Assembly: GCA_944325105.1 (NCBI GenBank)
Contig: CALUYW010000002.1
Coordinates: 1-64,000, forward strand
Reading direction: 5' to 3'
From: Candidatus Gastranaerophilales bacterium
GTDB lineage: Bacteria > Cyanobacteriota > Vampirovibrionia > Gastranaerophilales > Gastranaerophilaceae
DNA: 64,000 nt
Shown here: in pieces, positions 46,348 to 56,750 of the stretch
Numbering within the stretch: position 1 is the first letter of the stretch
Layout of the letters: each line of letters begins with the position of its first letter
Program-made: the position numbers and the translations under genes
The notes under the pieces: model-generated
Databases searched by the model: none
What the model saw: the letters and a program-made list of their open reading frames with translations, nothing else
What the model was told of the DNA's origin: nothing

Positions 46348-49300
46348 GTGAAGTATATATTCAACAATAAGTATTTAAAAGATAACTCTAAACCCGGCAG
46401 CTGGCGCCGAGGATACGAGTATTTTCAAAAAGGACAAGTAGAAGAAATCTCTCTTAAAGATACAACAGTTAAGGGAAAAATCAAAGGCAACTACAAGTCA
46501 TACTATGAAACATCCATAAAATTCAACAAAACAAGCGCTAAACCCTCATGCTCCTGCCCTCTTGATGAACCTTGGTGCAAACACGCTGTTGCACTTGGTC
46601 TTACGGCGCTTAAAAACCACTTGTGGGATGAATTTTTATACGAAAAACACGACATAACACCTGTTTTTGAAGATGAAGATTTGCCGATGTGCGAAAACCC
46701 TCAAGGCGGATATATTTTCCACTTTAACCCCAAAAGAAGGCAAAATTTCTTCTCCATTCTTGTTATGGACAGAAATACAAAAAGGGTTATAAGGGATTTA
46801 GAGGGGATATTTAAAGCCGTTCTTGAAGCACAAAAAAATGACCCCGATTTTCAGTTAAATAACGCTCAAAAGCTTGAAGCAATGATGTTTAAAATGCTTC
46901 TTAAACAGTCAAGGCTGGATAAAAAATCCGGCTGGTATGATGTTCAGATAAACAAATTTGATGAGTTCTTTAAAATGCTCTCCAAAATGGAAGATGTAAT
47001 TGACGCCAAAACTCACAAAAAAATAAGATTTGACAATGAAATCTGGAAACTCTGTCTTGCGGTAAATATTTCATATGTTGGTAATGTTCTTTTGTCCCTG
47101 TACTGGGAAAGGCCTGACGGAAGCGAAGTTTACCCCTTTGAAGAAATTCGCTATTTCTCAAGACAACTAAAATGGGGCAGATATAAGGATGTAATTTTCC
47201 AAACAGACGCTCAGGTGTCAATTTTACCTCAGTATTTGACAAAAGCATCTTTTACGGACATTAAAGACGCTGAGGGCGGAAAGTTTATATACGAAGAATT
47301 ACCCAAATTAAGAAAAATGATGAGCGTATATTTAAGCGAAGAAATGGAAAAGCTCGCATTTGAAAAACGTCCGCCAAAGTGCATAGTAGAGTTAAGTATT
47401 GACTATGACCTCTCGCTTAAAGCATCTTTAGACTTTGAATACGACGGAGTGAGAGTTCCATACTCAAAAACTCCAAAATCGCCCTACGTAACAGTTAAAC
47501 AACCCGAGAAAGATTTACTCTACTGGGTCAAAAGGGATACACAATTTGAAGAAAGAGCCTATCAAATGCTCCTTGCATGCCGCTTTGCACCCATGCAGAC
47601 AAACAACCTTGCACTTGAAAAAGAATACGCTATAGATTTTTACAACTACTACATAAATAAAGCGGGCGAGGGCTGGGAGTTTATCGAAAAAGATGATATG
47701 AGTCTGTATAAGCTCAACAACAAAGGTTTTGAACTTAAAGCAACAATTGACTTTATAGAAGAATCAACCGATAAATTTGAAATCGAGCTCCATGGCGAGG
47801 TTGACGGCGAGACAATTGAATTTGAAAAAATCCAAGACTTAGTCTATGAGGGTGCAAAATACTACAACACCAAAGGCAAAGGGCAGGCTGCAATTCCCGC
47901 GGATGACATTTTATCTTTACTTAAATCTTTTAACACATACGACGTTTATAAAAACGAAGAAGATAAATTTATAGTTAAAACATACCGTGCAGGCGTGGTT
48001 TCAGAAATGGAATCAATGGGCGTAAAGCTCAAAATGTCAAGGAAGTTCTCTAAATTTTGGAAAGAAATTTCAACTTTTTCAAACATGGAAAACACTCCCC
48101 TGCCAAAATCCACTGTTGCAACGCTTCGCGAGTACCAAACAAAAGGCTACAGCTGGCTTTGGTTCTTGTATAAATACGGCCTAAACGGCATTTTGGCAGA
48201 CGATATGGGTCTTGGTAAAACACTTCAAACACTTACACTTTTACAAAAAGCAAAAGAAAAGGACGGCAAAGAGCCGACTTTGGTTATTTGCCCGACATCT
48301 GTTGTATTTAACTGGGAAAATGAAATAGAAAAATTTGCCCCGAATTTAAAATTTCTTGTATTATCGGGAGTTGAGAGAAAAACACAGTTTAAAAATATAC
48401 CCAAATATGACATTGTAATAACCTCATACGCGCTTGTAAGAAGAGACATTGAGCAGCTTAAAAAACATGAGTTTCGCTATGTTATTTTAGATGAATCTCA
48501 AAACATCAAAAACGCAACCTCGCAAACTTCAAAAGCCGTAAAAGAACTAAACGCCAAACACAAACTGGCACTTAGCGGTACACCTATTGAAAACAGGCTG
48601 GAAGAACTCTGGAGTATTTTTGACTTTCTTATGCCAGGTTTTCTTTTTGATGCAAATGAATTTAACTACAGATACGTTAATCCTATCGTTGAAAAAGGCG
48701 ATAAAGCCGTTGAAAGACGACTTAAAGGGCAAATATTCCCGTTCATTTTGCGCCGTATGAAAAGAGATGTTGCAAAAGATTTGCCGGATAAAATCGAATC
48801 AGTTGCATACTGTGAACTTACACCCGAGCAAAAAGACTTGTACTTACAGGTTCTTGACTCTACAAAAGAAGAATTGTTTAAATCAATTGAAACAGTGGGA
48901 CTTGAAAAGTCCAGAATGTCTATTTTCTCGGCACTTCTGCGCTTAAGACAAATCTGCTGCCACCCGAGGTTATACGACAAAGAGGGAACTTTGGGCATAA
49001 ATGAATCGGGTAAATTTGAACATTTGCAGGAAATGCTCGAAGAAATTATCTCAGAAGGGCACAGAATACTACTTTTCAGCCAGTTTGTCGGTATGCTTGA
49101 TATTATTAAACAATGGCTTGAAACAAAAGGAATTAAACACGAATACTTATCAGGCGCTACAAAAAATCGTCAGGAAGTTGTCGAGCGCTTCAATACCGAC
49201 CCGACTATTCCTATTTTCCTTGTATCACTCAAAGCAGGCGGTACGGGGCTTAACCTTACGGGTGCTGATTATGTTATTCACTATGACCCGTGGTGGAACC

Positions 49301-49515
49301 CCGCTGTTGAGGACCAAGCAACAGACAGAGCTTATCGTATCGGCCAGACAAAGAAAGTTTTTGTATACCGCTTAATTACAAAAGGCACGGTAGAAGAAAA
49401 AATCCAAAGACTCAAGTCCAAAAAACGCTCGCTTGTGGATAGTGTTATTTCAATTGACAGAAACATTGCAAAAACACTTACATATCAGGATATCAAAGAT
49501 ATCTTCAGTGTTTAG
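46348..49515 (+). CDS. SNF2/HepA-family helicase with SWIM zinc finger
   Basis: This 1055-aa protein starts at GTG 46348. It has an N-terminal SWIM zinc finger (SCSCPLDEPWCKH, residues about 68-80), a bacterial SNF2-associated region, then a SWI2/SNF2 ATPase: motif I DDMGLGKTLQTL, motif II LDESQN (for DEAH), SGTPIENRLEELW, and motif VI QATDRAYRIGQTKKV. It translocates on double-stranded DNA. Bacterial members are mostly uncharacterised, and some lie in defence loci, but nothing nearby makes this a defence system. Confidence 0.93.
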   Translation: MKYIFNNKYLKDNSKPGSWRRGYEYFQKGQVEEISLKDTTVKGKIKGNYKSYYETSIKFNKTSAKPSCSCPLDEPWCKHAVALGLTALKNHLWDEFLYEKHDITPVFEDEDLPMCENPQGGYIFHFNPKRRQNFFSILVMDRNTKRVIRDLEGIFKAVLEAQKNDPDFQLNNAQKLEAMMFKMLLKQSRLDKKSGWYDVQINKFDEFFKMLSKMEDVIDAKTHKKIRFDNEIWKLCLAVNISYVGNVLLSLYWERPDGSEVYPFEEIRYFSRQLKWGRYKDVIFQTDAQVSILPQYLTKASFTDIKDAEGGKFIYEELPKLRKMMSVYLSEEMEKLAFEKRPPKCIVELSIDYDLSLKASLDFEYDGVRVPYSKTPKSPYVTVKQPEKDLLYWVKRDTQFEERAYQMLLACRFAPMQTNNLALEKEYAIDFYNYYINKAGEGWEFIEKDDMSLYKLNNKGFELKATIDFIEESTDKFEIELHGEVDGETIEFEKIQDLVYEGAKYYNTKGKGQAAIPADDILSLLKSFNTYDVYKNEEDKFIVKTYRAGVVSEMESMGVKLKMSRKFSKFWKEISTFSNMENTPLPKSTVATLREYQTKGYSWLWFLYKYGLNGILADDMGLGKTLQTLTLLQKAKEKDGKEPTLVICPTSVVFNWENEIEKFAPNLKFLVLSGVERKTQFKNIPKYDIVITSYALVRRDIEQLKKHEFRYVILDESQNIKNATSQTSKAVKELNAKHKLALSGTPIENRLEELWSIFDFLMPGFLFDANEFNYRYVNPIVEKGDKAVERRLKGQIFPFILRRMKRDVAKDLPDKIESVAYCELTPEQKDLYLQVLDSTKEELFKSIETVGLEKSRMSIFSALLRLRQICCHPRLYDKEGTLGINESGKFEHLQEMLEEIISEGHRILLFSQFVGMLDIIKQWLETKGIKHEYLSGATKNRQEVVERFNTDPTIPIFLVSLKAGGTGLNLTGADYVIHYDPWWNPAVEDQATDRAYRIGQTKKVFVYRLITKGTVEEKIQRLKSKKRSLVDSVISIDRNIAKTLTYQDIKDIFSV

Positions 49516-49687
49516 CAAGCTTTGCCATTACACTTAAAATTTCATTTTGTGCAGCGTTTAATATGTTATGTTCGCAAGATTCATCGTTGGTCTGCATAAT
49601 AACATTAAGTGAATTTTGAAGCTGCGAAAGACACTGAGAAGCAGTGTTGAGTTTTTCAAGAATAATAAATTGTTCGTCTTTATTCAT
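49505..49687 (-). CDS. Small helical protein divergent from an AbrB-type gene
   Basis: A 60-aa protein (KDEQFIILEKLNTASQCLSQ, NILNAAQNEILSVMAKLAK), probably a helical hairpin. I start it at ATG 49687, since TATAAT ends exactly 6 nt before it; a longer frame upstream would run through the promoter. It overlaps the end of the SNF2 gene by 11 bp in convergent order. Function unknown. Confidence 0.6.
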   Translation of the reverse strand: MNKDEQFIILEKLNTASQCLSQLQNSLNVIMQTNDESCEHNILNAAQNEILSVMAKLAKH

Positions 49688-49761
49688 GCTTATATTATAT
49701 ACATAAAATAAACATAATGCAATAACTTTATAATGATAATATAATTTGATATCATTTCTAT

Positions 49762-49926
49762 ATGATAAAAAAATTGCGCTTAACAGGGACAAGTTACTCA
49801 CTAACCATTACAAAAACAATGCTTGAAATACTTGGCATAGACCCAAAAAAGGACTTTGTCGAACTTCGTTTTGAGGGTGAAAAATTAATAGTAACAAAAG
49901 TAAAAAACACTCAGGAAAAAACCTAG
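49762..49926 (+). CDS. AbrB/MazE/SpoVT-type DNA-binding protein
   Basis: A 54-aa protein with the swapped-hairpin beta fold pattern: KLRLTGTSYSLTITKTMLEI, then LGIDPKKDFVELRFEGEKLI, then VTK. These are transition-state regulators or antitoxins. TATCAT ends 6 nt before the ATG. It is divergent from the 60-aa gene (74 bp between starts) and convergent with dnaE. No toxin gene follows, so an antitoxin role would have to involve the 60-aa protein. Confidence 0.75.
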   Translation: MIKKLRLTGTSYSLTITKTMLEILGIDPKKDFVELRFEGEKLIVTKVKNTQEKT

Positions 49927-49955
49927 AACTCGTTAAACGAAAATTAATTCAATAC

Positions 49956-52900
49956 CTAGCCAAGAGCGCTTACTTCAAATTCAAGTTTATCTTTAAATGC
50001 GCGTTTTAAATCATCTTCAAGCTGCGGGTCATTTTTTACCCAAAGATTTGAACTTGTTAACATCTGAACACGCTCATCATCGTCTGCAAAGTCAATAACC
50101 ACAGGGTCATCGCCTTTGTATTTTGCAAGAACTTCTTTAAGGTAAATATTTTCTTCAAACGCCAAATCTTTAATGTATTTAATTGTAACAAGATTTATGC
50201 CGCCTATGGGCTTGATGTCTTGTACAATCAAATTCACCTGCTCTTCACGGTTTTGAATTTTTGCTTTTATAATAACTCTTTCTTCAGAGTTCATATAATG
50301 TCCGCAGCTCTCAACGGTTTTTGGAAAAGCTACAACTTCCATTCTGCCCGTTAAATCTTCTATTATCCCTGTTTTTAAAAACTTAGAGGGGTCTTTACGG
50401 GTTGGCTTTTGTACAACTTGAGAGAGCAAACCGCAGATAGTAACCCCTTTATCATTTTCAGGGTTTTCTAAAATGTCGCTTACAGTATCTGTTGTAAGGT
50501 ATTTAAGAGTATCTCTGATTGATGAAAGCGGGTGAGATGTTACATATATTCCCAAAAGTTCTTTTTCAAACTGTTGAATTTCAGAATCGGAAAACTCATC
50601 ATCAGACGAGCCCAAAAGCTCAAATGTAGGTATATTAAGCTCTTGCGCCTCCTCGCCAAGAGAGGCAAACAAGCTTACCTGTCCGGTGCTTTGAGCTTTT
50701 TTGTCCTTATGGACATACTCTACAACATTATCAATATTATCTAAAAGCTGTTTTCTGCTCTTTTCAAGGGTAACAAACGCCCCTGCTTTTATTAAGCTTT
50801 CTAAAGTTTTCTTATTTAAGCATTTACTGTCAACTCTGGAGCAGAAGTCAAAAAAGCTTTCAAACTCTTTGTTTTGGCGCTCTTTTTCAATTTCATCAAT
50901 AACCGCGCCGCCCACGTTTTTAATTGAAGCAAGTCCAAAGCGGATATTGTCCCCATCAGGGAAAAACTGAGAAGAAGACTTATTTATGTCAGGGGGTAAA
51001 ACCTTGATGCCTAAAGCCTGACACTGCAGGATGTACTGTTGAGTTTTATCCTGATTATCCGCTTGAGAAGTCAAAATTGAGCACATATACTCAACAGGAT
51101 AATGCGCCTTCAGATATGCAGTCTGATATGCAACAAAAGCGTAAGCTGCACTGTGACTTCTGTTAAAGCAGTACTTTGCAAAGCTTTCTATCTGTTCAAA
51201 TAAAGCCGCAGCATCAGCGTTTGACATGCCGTTTTTTGCGGCACCCTCGATGAAAATGCCTTTTTGTTTAGCCATTTCATCGAGTTTTTTCTTACCCATC
51301 ATACGACGCACCATATCCGCGCCGCCAAGCGTATAGCCTGCAAGCGTCTGGAATATCTGCATAATTTGCTCTTGATAAACAATTGTGCCGTATGTGTCTT
51401 TTAGAATTTTTTCCAAAAGCGGATGAGCATATTCGATTTTTTGTCTGCCGTGCTTTCTGTCTACAAAGTCTTTTACCATGCCTGATTCAAGAGGCCCGGG
51501 GCGAAAGAGTGCAACTAAAGCGCCTAAATCTTCAAATACCGTCGGTTTCAAATCTTTTACAAGTTTTTTCATACCGCCTGATTCAAGCTGAAACACACCG
51601 TCTGTATCCCCTCTTTTTAAAAGGTCAAAGGTTTTAGGGTCATCCAAAGGTATTTTATTTATATCAAGGTCAATCCCATGGCGCATTTTAATAAGGTCAA
51701 GAGTATCTCTGATAATAGTCAGAGTTTCAAGTCCCAGAAAGTCCATTTTCAAAAGCCCGAGTTTTTCAATGTGCACCATAGGGTACTGGGTTGTCGTAGC
51801 TTTTTCTTTTGAAAGTGCTATAGGTATAATCTCATCAAGCGGTTTGTGCGAGATAATAACACCCGCCGCGTGCGTTCCCACTTGGTTTTTAAGCCCTTCA
51901 AGGTGACGGGCTTCATCTACCAGACGGCGCACCATATCATTTTCATCACAGAGTTTTTTAAGCTCCATACCGTCTTTTAGAGCATCATCAAGTTTTGTCC
52001 CCGGAGCAGAGGGTATCATACCCGCCCATTTGTTTGAATCCGAAAAAGGTATGTCATAAACCCTGCAAACTGCTTTAAGTGCAGCCTTTGCAGCAAGCGT
52101 ACCAAATGTAATAATCTGGCAAACGTGGTCTTCGCCGTATTTTTGAGTAACATAATCTATTACTTCACCTCTTCGGCGTTTGCAAAAGTCAATATCGACA
52201 TCGGGCATCGATATACGCTCGGGATTCAAAAACCTCTCAAACAAGAGATGGTGTCTTATCGGGTCAAGTTCCGTTATACCAAGGACATAAGCTACAATAC
52301 TTCCCGCCGCAGAACCACGACCGGGGCCTGTAGGTACACCGTGCTCTTTTGCCCAGTTTATAAAATCCCAAGTAATAAGGAAGTACGCAGGGAATCCCAT
52401 TTTCTCAATGACGCCGCGCTCATATTCATAGCGCTCTTCTATTTCTTTAGGATAATTTTCCCCGTATCTTTTCTTTAAACCCTCACGGCACAAATAATCA
52501 AAATAAGAGCTTATAGTGTACCCCTCAGGCACAGGGTATGAAGGCAAATGTGACTTACCAAGCTCAATGTGAACATCGCACTTATCGGCTATTTCTACCG
52601 TTGTTTCAATACAAGAGTTGAATGTCTCTTCATCCATCCACTCAAAAGAGCGTCTTAGCTCTTCAACAGTTTTTACATAAAACTCGTTATTTGAAAATTT
52701 AAACCTGTTTGTATCAGACTTTGAAGACTTTGTCTGCTCGCACAAAAGCGTATCATGCCAGAGGGCGTCTTGAGCGCGAAGATAGTGAGAGTCATTTGTA
52801 ATTACCATCTTTAAGTTAAGCTCTTTAGCTATTTCAATAAGCTTCGGGTTAGACTCTTTCTGCTCTTGCAGGCCGTGGTCTTGAAGCTCAATATAGAAAT

Positions 52901-53402
52901 CCTCACCAAATAAATTTTTATACCACTTTGCTTTCTCAAGGGCTTTTTGTTCGTTACCGTCAAGTATATTTCTTGCTACTTCTCCTTGAATACATGCACT
53001 CAGGCAAATAAGACCCGATGAGTACTTCTCAAGTATCTCATGGTTAATCCTTGGTTTATAGTAATACCCTTGAGTTGAGGCTATTGAATCAAGCTTGACA
53101 AGGTTTTGATACCCTTGATTGTCTTTTGCCAATAACACAAGGTGATAGAGGGTCTTTTTAGTACTTTTATCCTCTATTACATCTCCCTCACAAATATAGA
53201 ACTCGCAGCCTATAAGGGGTTTAACCTCGGGACATTCTTTTGCATTTAAGACCATATCAATAACGCCAAACATTACACCGTGGTCTGTTATTGCAACTGC
53301 GGGCATGTCATTTTCTTTGGCAAAGTTAAATAAATCTTTTACCTTAATTGCCCCATCCAAAAGTGAGTATTCCGTGTGTAAATGCAAAGGAACGTATTTC
53401 AT
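49956..53402 (-). CDS. dnaE: DNA polymerase III alpha subunit
   Basis: This 1148-aa replicative polymerase has an N-terminal PHP domain (PLHLHTEYSLLDGAIK, ITDHGVMFG), the palm with catalytic acids (GPGRGSAAGSIV, MPDVDIDFCKRRR), finger and thumb, tandem HhH, and a C-terminal OB fold (VTICGLLSQV). No intein or split is present. TAAATT ends 6 nt before the ATG, so the message is leaderless. Confidence 0.97.
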   Translation of the reverse strand: MKYVPLHLHTEYSLLDGAIKVKDLFNFAKENDMPAVAITDHGVMFGVIDMVLNAKECPEVKPLIGCEFYICEGDVIEDKSTKKTLYHLVLLAKDNQGYQNLVKLDSIASTQGYYYKPRINHEILEKYSSGLICLSACIQGEVARNILDGNEQKALEKAKWYKNLFGEDFYIELQDHGLQEQKESNPKLIEIAKELNLKMVITNDSHYLRAQDALWHDTLLCEQTKSSKSDTNRFKFSNNEFYVKTVEELRRSFEWMDEETFNSCIETTVEIADKCDVHIELGKSHLPSYPVPEGYTISSYFDYLCREGLKKRYGENYPKEIEERYEYERGVIEKMGFPAYFLITWDFINWAKEHGVPTGPGRGSAAGSIVAYVLGITELDPIRHHLLFERFLNPERISMPDVDIDFCKRRRGEVIDYVTQKYGEDHVCQIITFGTLAAKAALKAVCRVYDIPFSDSNKWAGMIPSAPGTKLDDALKDGMELKKLCDENDMVRRLVDEARHLEGLKNQVGTHAAGVIISHKPLDEIIPIALSKEKATTTQYPMVHIEKLGLLKMDFLGLETLTIIRDTLDLIKMRHGIDLDINKIPLDDPKTFDLLKRGDTDGVFQLESGGMKKLVKDLKPTVFEDLGALVALFRPGPLESGMVKDFVDRKHGRQKIEYAHPLLEKILKDTYGTIVYQEQIMQIFQTLAGYTLGGADMVRRMMGKKKLDEMAKQKGIFIEGAAKNGMSNADAAALFEQIESFAKYCFNRSHSAAYAFVAYQTAYLKAHYPVEYMCSILTSQADNQDKTQQYILQCQALGIKVLPPDINKSSSQFFPDGDNIRFGLASIKNVGGAVIDEIEKERQNKEFESFFDFCSRVDSKCLNKKTLESLIKAGAFVTLEKSRKQLLDNIDNVVEYVHKDKKAQSTGQVSLFASLGEEAQELNIPTFELLGSSDDEFSDSEIQQFEKELLGIYVTSHPLSSIRDTLKYLTTDTVSDILENPENDKGVTICGLLSQVVQKPTRKDPSKFLKTGIIEDLTGRMEVVAFPKTVESCGHYMNSEERVIIKAKIQNREEQVNLIVQDIKPIGGINLVTIKYIKDLAFEENIYLKEVLAKYKGDDPVVIDFADDDERVQMLTSSNLWVKNDPQLEDDLKRAFKDKLEFEVSALG

Positions 53403-53443
53403 ATTAACAATTTAGCACAAAAAGTGTCATGAAAAGTCAAATG

Positions 53444-53785
53444 TTACCATTTTTTAAATATGAAAAATACCGCAAGAATTATAAAAAAGAACCCGACAAG
53501 GTAGTTCCACTTGAACTGCTCTTTTAGATAAGTAACAGAGAATATACTAAATACCACAAGGGTTATGACCTCTTGAATTGTTTTTAGCTGAGCGGTTGAA
53601 TAAGCGTATGAACCTATGCGATTTGCAGGCACCTGAAAGCAATATTCAAAAAAGGCTATGCCCCAGCTCACCAGTATTACAAGCCACAATGCGCTGCTTT
53701 TAAAGCGCAAATGTCCATACCATGCAAATGTCATAAAAACATTTGATATAGTCAATAATACTATTGGTGCAAGCGATTTCATCAT
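53444..53785 (-). CDS. DMT/DUF486 membrane protein
   Basis: A 113-aa protein with four transmembrane helices (PIVLLTISNVFMTFAWYGHL, ALWLVILVSWGIAFFEYCFQ, a third around ITLVVFSIFSVTYL, and VGFFFIILAVFFIF) and the conserved VPANRIGSYAYSTAQLKTIQ loop of DUF486. It may be a small metabolite or drug exporter. TATAAT lies 9 nt before ATG 53785 and no SD site is seen. Confidence 0.85.
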   Translation of the reverse strand: MMKSLAPIVLLTISNVFMTFAWYGHLRFKSSALWLVILVSWGIAFFEYCFQVPANRIGSYAYSTAQLKTIQEVITLVVFSIFSVTYLKEQFKWNYLVGFFFIILAVFFIFKKW

Positions 53786-53886
53786 AACCGTTTCATTATA
53801 CAACGAAAAAAAATTATAAAAATATGTAAAATATATTTACATGTACTTGCTATTTACATATAATTTGAATATTGTATTTATATGTT

Positions 53887-53992
53887 TCAAATCTTAATTG
53901 AGATTTGAATTTAAAAAAAATTTGCCCGTCGTTCCAGACGTCTCAGGGCAAAGGAATCCGCCTCATTTTTTTTGAGGCGGATTTTCCCGCTT
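53887..53992 (-). terminator. Three consecutive hairpins after the DUF815 gene
   Basis: Reading the minus strand from the gene end: AATCCGCCTC/GAGGCGGATT (53983-53955) with an A8 loop, then TTTGCCC/GGGCAAA (53952-53921) with an inner stem, followed by T8 (53920-53913), then CAAATCT/AGATTTG (53908-53887). The middle one is a strong intrinsic terminator. Confidence 0.75.
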
Positions 53993-55192
53993 TTAATACT
54001 GATTTATAAACTGCTGCGCAACTCGAGGCGACCTTGAAGCCTTAAGCAATGCAAAACGCTCAGCCTTTATGTCAAAATCTTCTCTGATTGGTATATTTTT
54101 ATCTTGTGCAATTTTTCTTGCAATTTCAAGGAACTTATCTTTATTTGGCGCAAGGAACGTAAGAGTTACGCCAAACCTGTCCGAGAGCGATGCGTTTTCA
54201 TCAATAGTATCTGCCAGATGAACTTCATTTCCTTCGCGGGAAGAAAAAGTTTCTTTTACTATATTTCTTCTGTTTGTTGTGGCATAAATCACTATATTGT
54301 CGCTTCTTTTTGAAAGCGCACCCTCAAGAGCGGATTTTACCGCGCTTAGATTTTCATCATCTTGAGAAAAAGACAAATCATCTATAAAAACAATGAACTT
54401 AGCAGGGATTTTTGACAATTTATCCAATAGCTTATCAAGGTTATTTAAATTACTTTTTAAAATTTGTACAATTTTTAACCCTTGGCTTTTAAACTCGTTA
54501 TATACAGCTTTAACGCTTGAGGACTTACCGCAGCCTCTATCCCCATAGAGTAAAATATTGTTTGCAACTTTTCCGTTAAGCAAAAGTTTTGTATTTTCAA
54601 TGAGAGTATTTTGCTGGGTTTTATAGTCTTTTAAGTCGTTAAATGTTATGTCGTCAGTCTTTTCAACATACTCTAAAACATTATCTTTTGTATAAATAAA
54701 AGCGCCGTATTTAGCGTAAAGCCCGTAACAGTTAGCTTCAACGTATGAGCATAGTGCGCCATAGTCAACAACAGGAGTATCTGATGTAAAATCAGAGAGA
54801 AGATTTACTATTTCATCAGAATTTTCAAACTGTTTTTTCAAAACTTCTTTAATTTTTTGAGAGTTAATTTTTGACAGTTCAAAAAGTATCTCAAGCTCTT
54901 TTTTTGCAGCGTTTATAATATTTTCATTGAGCGGATTTTTTGCTGAAATATTTTTTGTAAAAACATTTTCGTCATGTTTAATTAAGTCATTTAAATAAAG
55001 AGAAAAATCTCCCTCAAAAGGGCTTTCGTAGAGCACTTTTAAAAATTTTGAATAATATAAAACAGCCTCACTAAGGGATTTAGCGCTGTATGAAAAAACA
55101 CCCAAAAGGTTTACTATTGCTTTATCTTTAAGAATATTTGAGAAGATACTCAAAGTAAAAAGTTTGTAATTTAAAATCAAAAGTTCATTCAT
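53993..55192 (-). CDS. DUF815-family AAA ATPase
   Basis: A 399-aa protein with a helical N-terminal half and an AAA domain: Walker A LLYGDRGCGKSSSVKAVYNE, Walker B FIVFIDDLSF, sensor 1 VIYATTNRRNIV and arginine finger region LADTIDENASLSDRFG. The family is widespread and poorly understood. TATATT ends 6 nt before the ATG (leaderless), and the gene is divergent from ilvC. Confidence 0.88.
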   Translation of the reverse strand: MNELLILNYKLFTLSIFSNILKDKAIVNLLGVFSYSAKSLSEAVLYYSKFLKVLYESPFEGDFSLYLNDLIKHDENVFTKNISAKNPLNENIINAAKKELEILFELSKINSQKIKEVLKKQFENSDEIVNLLSDFTSDTPVVDYGALCSYVEANCYGLYAKYGAFIYTKDNVLEYVEKTDDITFNDLKDYKTQQNTLIENTKLLLNGKVANNILLYGDRGCGKSSSVKAVYNEFKSQGLKIVQILKSNLNNLDKLLDKLSKIPAKFIVFIDDLSFSQDDENLSAVKSALEGALSKRSDNIVIYATTNRRNIVKETFSSREGNEVHLADTIDENASLSDRFGVTLTFLAPNKDKFLEIARKIAQDKNIPIREDFDIKAERFALLKASRSPRVAQQFINQY

Positions 55193-55264
55193 AGCTTAAA
55201 TATATCACAAAAAAGATTGACCGAAGTATTTTTTAAAGCTAAACTAAAGACAAATCCATTCTAA

Positions 55265-56275
<1,011 letters not shown>

Positions 56276-56296
56276 GTTCTAAATACAAATAAAAAA

Positions 56297-56322
56297 ACGC
56301 GCCTTAAAAAGCGCGTTTTTTT
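56297..56322. terminator. Bidirectional terminator between ilvC and fliN
   Basis: ACGCGC/GCGCGT stem with flanking A7 and T8 runs, so it can stop both strands. The T run overlaps the fliN stop codon. Confidence 0.8.
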
Positions 56323-56611
56323 ATTTAATATTTTCTATGATTTCAGTTATTTTAACACCGTAACAGTTATCAAGAGCAACAACCGCACCACGCGCTACAA
56401 GAACAGAGTCGACAAAAATATCGACGGGCTCTTCTTCTTTATTATCCAGCATAACAACAGTGCCTTTTTCGTAGCGCAAAATATCCCTCAGGGGAACTTT
56501 TGCCTTACCAAGTTGCGCAGTTAATTTAACCTCAACATTTGCAATCTTTGCAAGATTTTCAAAGTTAAAATCAGGATATGAATTTTTTAATTCTTTCAAA
56601 TTATCACTCAT
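56321..56611 (-). CDS. fliN: Flagellar switch protein FliN-like (SpoA domain)
   Basis: A 96-aa protein that is essentially one SpoA/FliN domain (NVEVKLTAQLGKAKVPLRDI, VDIFVDSVLVARGAVVALDN). FliN forms the C-ring with FliM and FliG. It is short, as FliN usually has an N-terminal extension. TAGAAT ends 6 nt before the ATG. It is separated from the other flagellar genes by about 16 kb. Confidence 0.85.
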   Translation of the reverse strand: MSDNLKELKNSYPDFNFENLAKIANVEVKLTAQLGKAKVPLRDILRYEKGTVVMLDNKEEEPVDIFVDSVLVARGAVVALDNCYGVKITEIIENIK

Positions 56612-56750
56612 AAAAATATTCTACAACAATTTTAAATGCTTTGTCTAACAGTGCATTGTAATTTACATTTTTTAATATAAAAAGCGCAAAAAATATTTTT
56701 CAGGTATGTTAAATAGGTAGTGTTGTTAGTTGTATGAAAATGAGGATATT

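Noticed and set aside
46348-49515. DISARM or other SNF2-based defence system
   Set aside because: No methylase, nuclease or DUF1998 partner lies nearby; neighbours are small regulators and dnaE.
53444-53803. Start of the DUF486 gene at TTG 53803
   Set aside because: That codon lies at the -10 box of the apparent promoter; ATG 53785 is downstream of it and begins the conserved part.
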